Shown: positions 4,772-11,389 of the stretch, piece after piece
How the letters are laid out: each line of letters begins with the position of its first letter
Position numbering within the stretch: position 1 is the first letter of the stretch
NCBI GenBank assembly: GCA_934630495.1
Contig: CAKTVW010000052.1
Span: 1-11,389 of the forward strand
DNA: 11,389 nucleotides
Direction of reading: 5' to 3'
DNA from: an uncultured Oscillospiraceae bacterium
Lineage (GTDB): Bacteria; Bacillota; Clostridia; Oscillospirales; Oscillospiraceae
Notes under the pieces: generated by a model
The model's input: the letters and a program-made list of their open reading frames with translations, nothing else
The model's database searches: none
What the model was told of the DNA's origin: nothing
Position numbers and translations under genes: made by a program

Positions 4772-7700
4772 ATGAAGAAGATTCTCAAAAGAGGAATGTC
4801 GGGGCTGCTTGCAGTCCTTATGGCATTCACCCTGCTTGCAGGCTTTGGTACGACCACAGCCTTCGCCGCAAGCGAAACGGCGGAGTCCTATATGATTTCA
4901 TTCCCCCGTGACGGAGACGCTGCTCAGATTTACTCTGCGGACGCATGGGGTCACTCCGCGAAAAACTATATGAACGGCTGGGCAACAGGCTCCAGCAACT
5001 ACACCACCCTGCATTGCATGGATTCCTTTGACGGAAAGGTGTGCTACTGCATCGAGCCCGGCCTTTCCAGAAATGTCGGAGATACCTATTACGGCTTCGG
5101 TGAGGATTTCTGGGATAACTATCCCAGCCAGTACAACAACACCATCCAGCCGGACGACATTAAGCTGCTGCTGGGTCGCATCATGCAGTATGGCTATCAG
5201 GGAAATCTCTCCACCTCGTGGAGATCGCAGAATGATTCCGATGCGGACAAGCTGGCCCACGCCTTCGCTACCCAGCTGCTCGTTTGGGAAACGGTTGTGG
5301 GCGAGCGCGATTCAGACTTTGACCATGTGAGCACCGGCGGCTATGACGAGATCCTGTCGCTGGTTTCCCCCAATCATCCGCTGTATAGCCGAATCATGGA
5401 TTATTACGACAGCATCGAGTACAGCGTACAGAGCCATGCCGTTTGCCCGAGCTTTATGAGCAGAAGCAGCGGCGGCGCAAGGACCATTGAGCTTGCGTGG
5501 GACGGCAGTCAGTACATTGTCGAGCTCACCGATACCAACCGTGTACTGTCGCAGTTTACCTTCTCCGCCAGTGAGACGGGCTTCCATTTCAGCGTGTCGG
5601 GCAATACGCTCACCATCACCACCGATACGGCTCCCAGCGGCAATGTGACGATCTCCGCAAGTCGAAGCGCTTCCCGCTGCGGCGTTCTTGTTTGGACGGA
5701 CTATAAGTACGGCCCCAACGGCGGCGTTCAGGATACCATCACCTATACGGCCTCCGTCAGTGACCCTGTAAGGGCGTTTGTCAAGCTGAAGGTCAGCTAT
5801 GGCGGCGCGAAAATTATCAAAACCAGCGAGGACGGCAAGGTGGACGGCATTGCCTTCACCATCACCGGCGCGGGTGTCAATCAGACCGTTACCACCGACC
5901 GAAACGGTGAAATTCGCATCGACAATCTGATGCCCGGCACCTATACCGTCACCGAGCAGAGCTATGACAAATACGAGCCCCAGGAAAGCCACCGTGTTAC
6001 CGTGCTTGCCGGGCAGACGGCGACGGTTTCCTTTAACAATGTGCTCCGTCGCGGCGATCTGACCGCGACCAAGACCTCCGAGGATGGGCTGAATCAGGGC
6101 GTGAAGTTCCACCTTTTTGGAACCTCCCTCAGCGGCCTGCCTGTAGATGAATACGCCGTCACCGATGAAAACGGTGTGGCGACTTTCCGGGATGTGCTCA
6201 TTGGCACCGGCTACACACTGGAGGAGATGGACACCGCCATTCGCTATGTGGTTCCCAACAGCCAGAGTGCCGCAGTGGAATGGAACAGTGTAACCAATAA
6301 GAGCTTTTCCAACATCCTCAAGAAATTCAATGTCACCGTCACCAAGAGCGACTGTGAGAGCGGAATGGCGCAGGGCGACGCTTCGCTTGCCGGTGCTGCC
6401 TACGGCATCTATAAGGGCGATCAGCTTGTGGATACCTACTACACCGACGAGAACGGCCAGTTCACCACCGACTATTATGTCTGCGGCGACGACTGGACGA
6501 TTCGTGAGATCAGCCCCTCCGAGGGCTATCTTCTGGACAGCACCGTTTATCCTGTCGGTGCAGAGGCGGCCAATTACACCGTTGAGCTGAACGCTGCGCC
6601 TGCTGTGGCTGTTGCCGAGCAGGTGCAGAAGGGCAATATCGCCATCATCAAGCACTCGGATAACGGCGATACGCAGATCGAAACTCCCGAAGAAGGTGCT
6701 GTGTTCGCTATCTATCTGAAAGCCGCAGGCAGCTATGAGGCGGCAAAGGATACAGAGCGGGACTACCTGACCTGCGATGAAAACGGCTTTGCCCAGAGCA
6801 AGGACCTGCCCTACGGCGTGTACACTGTGCATCAGGTTTCCGGCTGGGATGGTCGTGAGCTGATGAGCGACTTTGATGTGTTCATTGCCAAGGACGGTGA
6901 GACCTACCGCTACCTTATCAACAATGCCAACTTCGAGTCCTTTATTAAGGTCATCAAGGTGGACGCGGAGACCGGCAATACCATTCCTTATGCGGGTGCG
7001 GGCTTCCAGATCTTTCGCCCGGATGGCTCCAAGGTGGAAATGACCTTTACCTATCCGGAGGTTACCACCATCGACACCTTCTACACCAACGATGCCGGCA
7101 TGCTCATCACGCCGGAGAAGCTGGAGTTCGGCAAGGGCTACTCCCTCAAGGAGGTTTCCGCCCCTTACGGCTATGTGCTCAGTCATGAGGCGGTCAAGTT
7201 CGATGTGACCGAAGATAATTCCACCGAGGAAAGCGGTGTGACGGTCGTTGCGGTGAAGCTGGGCAACTACGCCCAGAAAGGCATCATTAAGATTTCCAAA
7301 ACCGGCGAAGTGTTTGCCTCCGTCACAGCGGCGGACGGAGTCTATCAGCCTGTGTACGCAGTGCAGGGACTTGCGGGAGCAACCTATGAGATCAAGGCAG
7401 CGGCGGACATCTACACACCGGACGGGACGCTGCGCTGCAGCGCCGGCGAGGTGGTGGATACGGTGACCACCGGCGCAGATGGCATGGCGGAGAGCAAGCC
7501 GCTGTATCTGGGAAAATACGAGATCACCGAAATAAAAGCTCCCGACGGCATGGTCGTAAACAAGGACGCCCATACCGCAGAGCTTGTCTACGCCGGGCAG
7601 GAGATTGAGATCACCGAAACCGCTGCCAGCTTCTGCAATGACAGACAGAAGGCGCGGATTTCTCTTTCCAAGATACTGGAGCAGAATAAGCAGTTCGGCA

Positions 7701-8992
7701 TCGGCATGAATAACGAGCTTTCCGCCGTGACCTTCGGCTTCTATGCCGCCGAGGAGCTTACCGCAGCAGACGGCTCTGTCATTCCGGCAGACGGACTGAC
7801 TGAGATTCTGTCCCTTGACGAAAACGGGAAAGCCGTGCTCAAGAGCGATGTTCCCTTCGGTAGCTACTATGTCAAGGAAATCAGCACCGACAGCCACTAC
7901 ATTCTCTCCGATGAGAAGTACCCTGTGACCTTTGCCTATGCCGGTCAGGAAATCCCCGTTGTGGAGCTTGCTGTCAATGACGGAAAGAGCATTACCAACG
8001 AGATGATCTACGGGGAGATCCACGGCATGAAGAAGGACGAGGACGGCAAGGCACTGGCCGGAGCTACCATCGGTCTGTTCCTTACTGACGGCACCGAGCC
8101 GATCCTGACCACCGTTTCCGCAGAGAACGGCAGCTTTGCCTTCACGGGTATCCCCTATGGCGAGTATGTGGTTCGTGAAATCGCCGCGCCGGAAGGCTAT
8201 GTGATGGATGAGACGCCCTATGCCGTGAAGGTAGATCAGAACGGCGCTGTGGTCGAGATTGAGATCACCAACAAACTCATTCGCGGCAGCGTTCAGCTGA
8301 CCAAGGTGGATAAAGACTACCCAGATCACCATCTGAGCGGCGCAGCTTTTGAGGTGTACCGTGACGGAAAGCTCGTGAGTCAGATGGAGGAGCTGTCCGA
8401 CGGCGTCTACAAGCTGGATCATCTACCCTACGGCGATTACACGCTGAAGGAAACTGAGGCCCCCAAGGGCTTCTTCCTTGATGAGAAAGCCTACAGTTTC
8501 TCCATTAAGGAAGATGGTAAAACCGTCGTCGTGGAAACCGAGGCCAGAAAGGGCTTTGTCAACCAGGCACAGACCGGAGGCATCCGTATTGAAAAGACTT
8601 CGGATGACGGCGTGCTGAAGGGCTTTACCTTCCGCGTGGAGGGCTCGGATATTACCGGCAATGCCTTCAGCAAGGACTTCGTGACCGATGAAAAGGGTCA
8701 GATTCACATTGAGGGGCTGCGCATCGGCGATTATGTGATCTCCGAGGTATCCAACAAAGCCAACGAAAAGTATGAGCTTCCCGCAAATGTCACCGTAACC
8801 GTTCACGAAGGAAAGACGGTCGTTGCCAAGTTCCATAACAAACTCAAGCCTGTTACGGATATCCCCAAGACCGGAGATACCACCAATATGCCTCTTTGGG
8901 CGGCACTTGCGGGTATCTCTGCAATCGGCGCAGGTGCGGCGGCTTTCTTTACCTTCCGCAAAAAGAAGGAGGTAGGCAAGCATGAGCGCTAA
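4772..8992 (+). CDS. Sortase-anchored thioester-domain adhesin with about ten CnaB repeats
   Basis: A 1406-residue surface protein. Residues 1-32 are a signal peptide (cleavage near AFA-A). Residues about 50-230 look like a Cys-Gln thioester domain: Cys93 in CYCIEPG and Gln168 in TQLLVWE match the paired motifs, giving a reactive bond able to attach covalently to a host ligand. A beta-rich linker domain follows (about 235-340). Ten CnaB/SpaA-like domains start near 344, 425, 515, 620, 721, 834, 957, 1078, 1169 and 1266. Several show the isopeptide triad, for example Lys350-Glu395-Asn422/423, Lys1178-Glu1227-Asn1264 and Lys1275-Glu1325-Asn1356. The C-terminus has IPKTG (1364-1368), a membrane segment and a basic tail, the signal for sortase anchoring to peptidoglycan. 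No sortase gene is in the window. ATG 4772 has GGAGGA upstream. Divergent middle repeats may lack some bonds. A pilin role is possible but the thioester head favours an adhesin. Confidence 0.88.
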   Translation: MKKILKRGMSGLLAVLMAFTLLAGFGTTTAFAASETAESYMISFPRDGDAAQIYSADAWGHSAKNYMNGWATGSSNYTTLHCMDSFDGKVCYCIEPGLSRNVGDTYYGFGEDFWDNYPSQYNNTIQPDDIKLLLGRIMQYGYQGNLSTSWRSQNDSDADKLAHAFATQLLVWETVVGERDSDFDHVSTGGYDEILSLVSPNHPLYSRIMDYYDSIEYSVQSHAVCPSFMSRSSGGARTIELAWDGSQYIVELTDTNRVLSQFTFSASETGFHFSVSGNTLTITTDTAPSGNVTISASRSASRCGVLVWTDYKYGPNGGVQDTITYTASVSDPVRAFVKLKVSYGGAKIIKTSEDGKVDGIAFTITGAGVNQTVTTDRNGEIRIDNLMPGTYTVTEQSYDKYEPQESHRVTVLAGQTATVSFNNVLRRGDLTATKTSEDGLNQGVKFHLFGTSLSGLPVDEYAVTDENGVATFRDVLIGTGYTLEEMDTAIRYVVPNSQSAAVEWNSVTNKSFSNILKKFNVTVTKSDCESGMAQGDASLAGAAYGIYKGDQLVDTYYTDENGQFTTDYYVCGDDWTIREISPSEGYLLDSTVYPVGAEAANYTVELNAAPAVAVAEQVQKGNIAIIKHSDNGDTQIETPEEGAVFAIYLKAAGSYEAAKDTERDYLTCDENGFAQSKDLPYGVYTVHQVSGWDGRELMSDFDVFIAKDGETYRYLINNANFESFIKVIKVDAETGNTIPYAGAGFQIFRPDGSKVEMTFTYPEVTTIDTFYTNDAGMLITPEKLEFGKGYSLKEVSAPYGYVLSHEAVKFDVTEDNSTEESGVTVVAVKLGNYAQKGIIKISKTGEVFASVTAADGVYQPVYAVQGLAGATYEIKAAADIYTPDGTLRCSAGEVVDTVTTGADGMAESKPLYLGKYEITEIKAPDGMVVNKDAHTAELVYAGQEIEITETAASFCNDRQKARISLSKILEQNKQFGIGMNNELSAVTFGFYAAEELTAADGSVIPADGLTEILSLDENGKAVLKSDVPFGSYYVKEISTDSHYILSDEKYPVTFAYAGQEIPVVELAVNDGKSITNEMIYGEIHGMKKDEDGKALAGATIGLFLTDGTEPILTTVSAENGSFAFTGIPYGEYVVREIAAPEGYVMDETPYAVKVDQNGAVVEIEITNKLIRGSVQLTKVDKDYPDHHLSGAAFEVYRDGKLVSQMEELSDGVYKLDHLPYGDYTLKETEAPKGFFLDEKAYSFSIKEDGKTVVVETEARKGFVNQAQTGGIRIEKTSDDGVLKGFTFRVEGSDITGNAFSKDFVTDEKGQIHIEGLRIGDYVISEVSNKANEKYELPANVTVTVHEGKTVVAKFHNKLKPVTDIPKTGDTTNMPLWAALAGISAIGAGAAAFFTFRKKKEVGKHER

Positions 8993-9068
8993 GGTTATCA
9001 TCGGCATCGCCCTTGTGGTGTTTATCATCGCAGGGCTGATCGTTCTTCGCCTGAAGAACAGAAAGTAA
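8982..9068 (+). CDS. 28-residue single-pass membrane peptide overlapping the adhesin gene
   Basis: ATG 8982 lies 9 nt after GGAGG (8968-8972), which itself sits in the codons for the adhesin's basic tail. The frame is shifted from that of the adhesin and overlaps its stop by 11 nt. The product begins MSAKVIIGIALVVFII, continues hydrophobic to about residue 22 and ends RLKNRK, that is, a single transmembrane helix with a positively charged cytoplasmic end. A strong site, translational coupling and protein-like composition make it a credible small gene. I know no function; an accessory peptide for export or anchoring of the adhesin is a guess from its position. Confidence 0.6.
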   Translation: MSAKVIIGIALVVFIIAGLIVLRLKNRK

Positions 9069-9076
9069 AATGGCAA

Positions 9077-9106
9077 GGGGCGGCATCTTTTTACGGATGC
9101 CGCCCC
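9077..9106 (+). promoter_or_regulatory. Strong GC-rich intercistronic hairpin
   Basis: GGGGCGGCATC (9077-9087) pairs perfectly with GATGCCGCCCC (9096-9106) around an 8-nt loop. What follows is GCTTATAAAAGGAG, with no T-tract, and the next ribosome binding site starts within 10 nt. It may work as a weak terminator, an mRNA 3' end protector for the adhesin transcript, or a brake on translation of the next gene. Confidence 0.55.
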
Positions 9107-9125
9107 GCTTATAAAAGGAGACGCT

Positions 9126-9746
9126 ATGGAAGAGACAAGAAAAATCGGAGATTACTCCGTAAAGTATTCCATGTATATCGGGCACAAGGATATTGCTCTG
9201 GGCGAGAACCCCAACGCCGACAAGAATGAACGGTATATGTGCTGCTTTGTAGAGACCAACGCCATATTCGAGCGCTATTCCGGGGTGCTGGTCAGCGACG
9301 ATTTTGCAGAGATTGCAAAGGTGTTCGGACAGCGCGTAGCGGATGCCGCCGAGGAAATCATTCAGGAAAACGAAAGAGCCTGTCAGGAAGTCGGCATGAA
9401 TGAGGAACTCATGGCAGAAAGCTGCGCGCCGGTTTCCTACGAAGATTCCATTGAGAACAAGGTGGTTGTCATCAAGGGCAGCATTCTCCGGCCTGAGTTC
9501 CGCCATGCCAATCACCAGCTTATGCTGTGTACCGGAGGCTTTGGTGCGCAGGCAAACGCACGGGGCCGTACCTGCTACTGCATTTCTCTGTACGACGGGA
9601 GAAAGACATCCTTTTACCGCACGGACTTTCTCGGTGTCATGGAGGAAAAGAAGATTCCCGAATGGGCGCAGAAGGGCTTGGAGAAAGCGAAAGCGATACA
9701 CGCGCAGGAAAAGAAACCAGCTAAAGAAAGGAGTGAAGCGAGATGA
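9126..9746 (+). CDS. Conserved-looking ICE hypothetical protein, 206 aa
   Basis: A soluble, acidic 206-residue protein with no signal peptide or membrane segment. ATG 9126 follows AAAAGGAG by 5 nt. An N-terminal beta-rich part (IGDYSVKYSMYIGHKDIALGEN) precedes a likely helical segment around residues 60-95 (AEIAKVFGQRVADAAEEII). Another beta-rich part follows (ENKVVVIKGSILRPEF, CYCISLYDGRKTSFYRTDFLGV), then a Lys/Glu-rich tail ending ERSEAR. I do not recognise the family. It starts a run of genes joined by 4-nt ATGA overlaps, so it is co-translated with the next gene. Its place on the element suggests an accessory role in element biology, but no specific function can be given. Confidence 0.65.
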   Translation: MEETRKIGDYSVKYSMYIGHKDIALGENPNADKNERYMCCFVETNAIFERYSGVLVSDDFAEIAKVFGQRVADAAEEIIQENERACQEVGMNEELMAESCAPVSYEDSIENKVVVIKGSILRPEFRHANHQLMLCTGGFGAQANARGRTCYCISLYDGRKTSFYRTDFLGVMEEKKIPEWAQKGLEKAKAIHAQEKKPAKERSEAR

Positions 9747-10681
9747 TTGAATATGAGAAAAGAGCAATGATCGAGGCGGAGGACAAATATACCTTCCGTC
9801 AGAGCACGCAGATTTCCATGCAAACCGGACTGATCGGTCACCTCCGGGCAGACATGGATACGGACGGCAACGGCTTTTTCAGCAGTTGGTTTGATTTCCG
9901 GGAGGAGCTGAAAACCGATGAGTTCAAGGCAGAGTTTGATGATGTAATCAACTCTCTGCGTGAGGAAGGCGACATTCTTCATAACCGCAGGGCGCTTGCC
10001 AAGTACTGCTATTGCACACCCCAAAGCCGTATGCAGGAGGAACCGGGCTACTATGGCGTTCGTGTGGATACCGAAAAATATGCCTATCTTCTGCGCCTGA
10101 ACCCGGACAGAGGCGAATACAACCTGTACTGCTATTGCTATCGCCGGGATTGGCTCGATCAGCACCTGAAGGACGCAGAGAAAGGAATCCGTTTTATTGA
10201 CAGCCATTACAAGGAGCTGTTTCGCATTCCGGATGGCGGCAAGGTGAAAATCCACTATTCGTGGAATGAAGACCAGATTCGCACCTGCCGGTATATCGAC
10301 GATTACCATGTGGAGATCGGGAGCAACCTCTATCACATTTGCGAGTTTGCCGAGCGCATGGAATACGGCGGCCATACCTGCGAGCCGGTTCGGGACAACC
10401 TGCCCGAGCAGTGCTACAGCGTCCTTTCCGGCAGCGACGAAATCATTATCATCAAGCGCGGTGAAAAGGGCTACTTCAAAACGGACATTCCTGTCGCTGA
10501 CAAGGCGGAAGCCCAGAGCATCGTGAATGAGTACAATACAAAGCTCGGCGTCAGCAAGGCGCAGGAAGAAGCCATGAAGGCTGGCTCTATGTTCGGCTTT
10601 CAGGTGCCCGCCGCTGACCCGAGAAATTACGACGCAGACGGAAAGCCTGTGATGCCGAAGGACAGAGGTGATGCACGATGA
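9743..10681 (+). CDS. Conserved-looking ICE hypothetical protein, 312 aa
   Basis: A soluble 312-residue protein whose start overlaps the previous stop by 4 nt (ATGA), with AAAGGAG upstream in the previous gene. The N-terminal part reads YTFRQSTQISMQTGLIGHLR followed by DMDTDGNGFFSSWFDFR, then a helical segment (residues about 55-80). A Tyr/Cys-rich stretch (KYCYCTPQSR, then YYGVRVDTEKYAYLLRLNP and YNLYCYCYRRDWLDQHL) makes up the middle. The protein ends DRGDAR. From memory, similar N-terminal motifs are common in Tn1549-type elements of gut Firmicutes, usually annotated as unknown. I see no catalytic motif. The multiple Cys residues lack a clear metal-binding spacing. Confidence 0.65.
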   Translation: MIEYEKRAMIEAEDKYTFRQSTQISMQTGLIGHLRADMDTDGNGFFSSWFDFREELKTDEFKAEFDDVINSLREEGDILHNRRALAKYCYCTPQSRMQEEPGYYGVRVDTEKYAYLLRLNPDRGEYNLYCYCYRRDWLDQHLKDAEKGIRFIDSHYKELFRIPDGGKVKIHYSWNEDQIRTCRYIDDYHVEIGSNLYHICEFAERMEYGGHTCEPVRDNLPEQCYSVLSGSDEIIIIKRGEKGYFKTDIPVADKAEAQSIVNEYNTKLGVSKAQEEAMKAGSMFGFQVPAADPRNYDADGKPVMPKDRGDAR

Positions 10682-11223
10682 GTAAGGACGATTATCGCAT
10701 CTGGTCTAATGCTGACCTTGACTATGAGGAGTGGAAAGACTGGATGGAGGAAGAATATCCGACGCTTTCCGATGACGAGCGCGTCGCCATGATGTATGAG
10801 GAAAATGGGCATTATCTTGAGGACGAACGCCTGAATTTGGACATCCAGCTTTCGCAGCCGATACTGGTTGTTGCCGATCTGGGGCTTTGGAATGGCAGGC
10901 GCACGGGATACAAAGAAATTCCCAGCGGCAATATCCGTGACTGCCTTTACTCTGATTACGACTACACCACATGGTATGTGGACCGAAACGGAGATTTCCG
11001 GTGCGATGACACCCACCATGACGGCACAAACCATTATCTCTATCGGGTATATAAGGACAATGTTTCCCAGGCGCAGAAAGACCGGCTCAAAGAAAAAATC
11101 TACAACGGCACAGCCACCAGGGCAGACATTGTCCGTGTCACCCGCAGGCTTGGCGATGAGATCGGAAAAGTGTACGGCTGGAGCTTTCCAACCAGGCAGA
11201 GAGAGCGAGGTGAGGCACGATGA
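10678..11223 (+). CDS. Conserved-looking ICE hypothetical protein, 181 aa
   Basis: A soluble, acidic 181-residue protein starting at the ATG within an ATGA overlap, with AGAGGTG about 7-13 nt upstream. The N-terminal 55 residues are very acidic and likely helical (DLDYEEWKDWMEEEYPTLSD). The middle is beta-rich (QPILVVADLGLWNGRRTGYK, then an Asp/Tyr-rich segment SDYDYTTWYVDRNGDFRCDD with a nearby HHDG). The basic C-terminus ends ERGEAR. The acidic helical N-terminus is reminiscent of antirestriction or DNA-mimic proteins, but the resemblance is only compositional and I do not assert it. The family is not recognised; co-translation with its neighbours is clear. Confidence 0.65.
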   Translation: MSKDDYRIWSNADLDYEEWKDWMEEEYPTLSDDERVAMMYEENGHYLEDERLNLDIQLSQPILVVADLGLWNGRRTGYKEIPSGNIRDCLYSDYDYTTWYVDRNGDFRCDDTHHDGTNHYLYRVYKDNVSQAQKDRLKEKIYNGTATRADIVRVTRRLGDEIGKVYGWSFPTRQRERGEAR

Positions 11224-11389
11224 ACCAAGCACTGCCGAGCGAAAGTTATATTGCCAGGCTGGACTATTTGGCTTTCAACGGAAAAGTTTGCAGCAGCGTT
11301 GAGTACAGCGACGAGCAGCGCTTCCTGGAAGACCTGAAGGAGTCGCTCTATCACGGAGAGCCGCTGTGCGTCGTTCTCTACCGAGACCG
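11220..11389 (+). CDS. Hypothetical ICE protein, 5' part only, cut by the window end
   Basis: An open frame starts at ATG 11220, in another ATGA overlap with the preceding stop, and runs unbroken to the window edge (56 codons visible). The product begins MNQALPSESYIARLDYLAF and continues with an acidic helical part (DEQRFLEDLKESLYHG) and a beta strand (EPLCVVLYRD). The upstream CGAGGTGAGG serves as ribosome binding site. It has no signal peptide. The family is not recognised, and length and function cannot be judged from this fragment. Confidence 0.65.
   Translation, partial: MNQALPSESYIARLDYLAFNGKVCSSVEYSDEQRFLEDLKESLYHGEPLCVVLYRD

Noticed and set aside
5312..8422. A 1036-residue open frame on the minus strand
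   Set aside because: It lies wholly antisense to the adhesin gene, has no ribosome binding site or domain pattern, and exists because the adhesin's codon bias leaves few stops in the opposite frame.

Overview
The window looks like the left end of an integrative and conjugative element (ICE) sitting in the chromosome of a gut-type Clostridia, most likely Oscillospiraceae/Ruminococcaceae (Faecalibacterium-like). This rests on strong AGGAGG-type ribosome binding sites, moderate GC, Gram-positive surface-protein signals, and a gene order (helix-turn-helix protein, ParA, ParB, CnaB adhesin, then tightly overlapped conserved hypothetical genes) that I associate with Tn1549/CTn-type elements. The taxonomic call is inference. 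No relaxase, coupling protein, VirB4 or integrase lies inside the window.

Layout. Positions 1-481 look chromosomal: two diverged copies of a minus-strand repeat that begins (in the minus-strand sense) downstream of a gene and ends in a hairpin. The second copy directly follows position 482-541, the 3' 60 nt of a tRNA-Ser(CGA) gene on the minus strand. Homology to the tRNA stops inside the anticodon stem, so this is best read as the displaced 3' end left by integration. The intact tRNA, and probably the integrase, should be at the far end of the element. Positions 542-798 hold inverted and direct short repeats suited to recombinase or excisionase binding.

Positions 799-1389 encode a DNA-binding protein with two helix-turn-helix-like segments, followed by a terminator. 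Positions 1432-2120 have no protein gene but are rich in signal: three copies of a 12-mer (two forming a perfect 14-bp-arm palindrome), a second terminator, and about 400 nt that fold into nested helices, including a long-range 8-bp closing helix. I regard the latter as a candidate structured noncoding RNA. ParA and ParB follow, overlapping by 47 nt, and a 15-bp inverted repeat lies within the 3' end of parB.

A surface module comes next, with its own promoter: a lipoprotein with a long Pro/Glu/Ser linker, a terminator, a 1406-residue sortase-anchored adhesin (thioester domain plus about ten CnaB-like domains), and a 28-residue membrane peptide overlapping the adhesin stop codon. From 9126 to the end, four genes of unknown function are packed with repeated ATGA overlaps. 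They are probably element-encoded accessory genes; the last is cut by the window edge.

Working model (inference): the helix-turn-helix protein and the repeats control excision or element expression, ParA/ParB stabilise the excised or replicating form, and the adhesin module gives the host a covalent surface-binding tool that may aid colonisation or mating contact. The remnant of an overlap junction at the parB stop suggests that the surface module was inserted into a formerly continuous operon.
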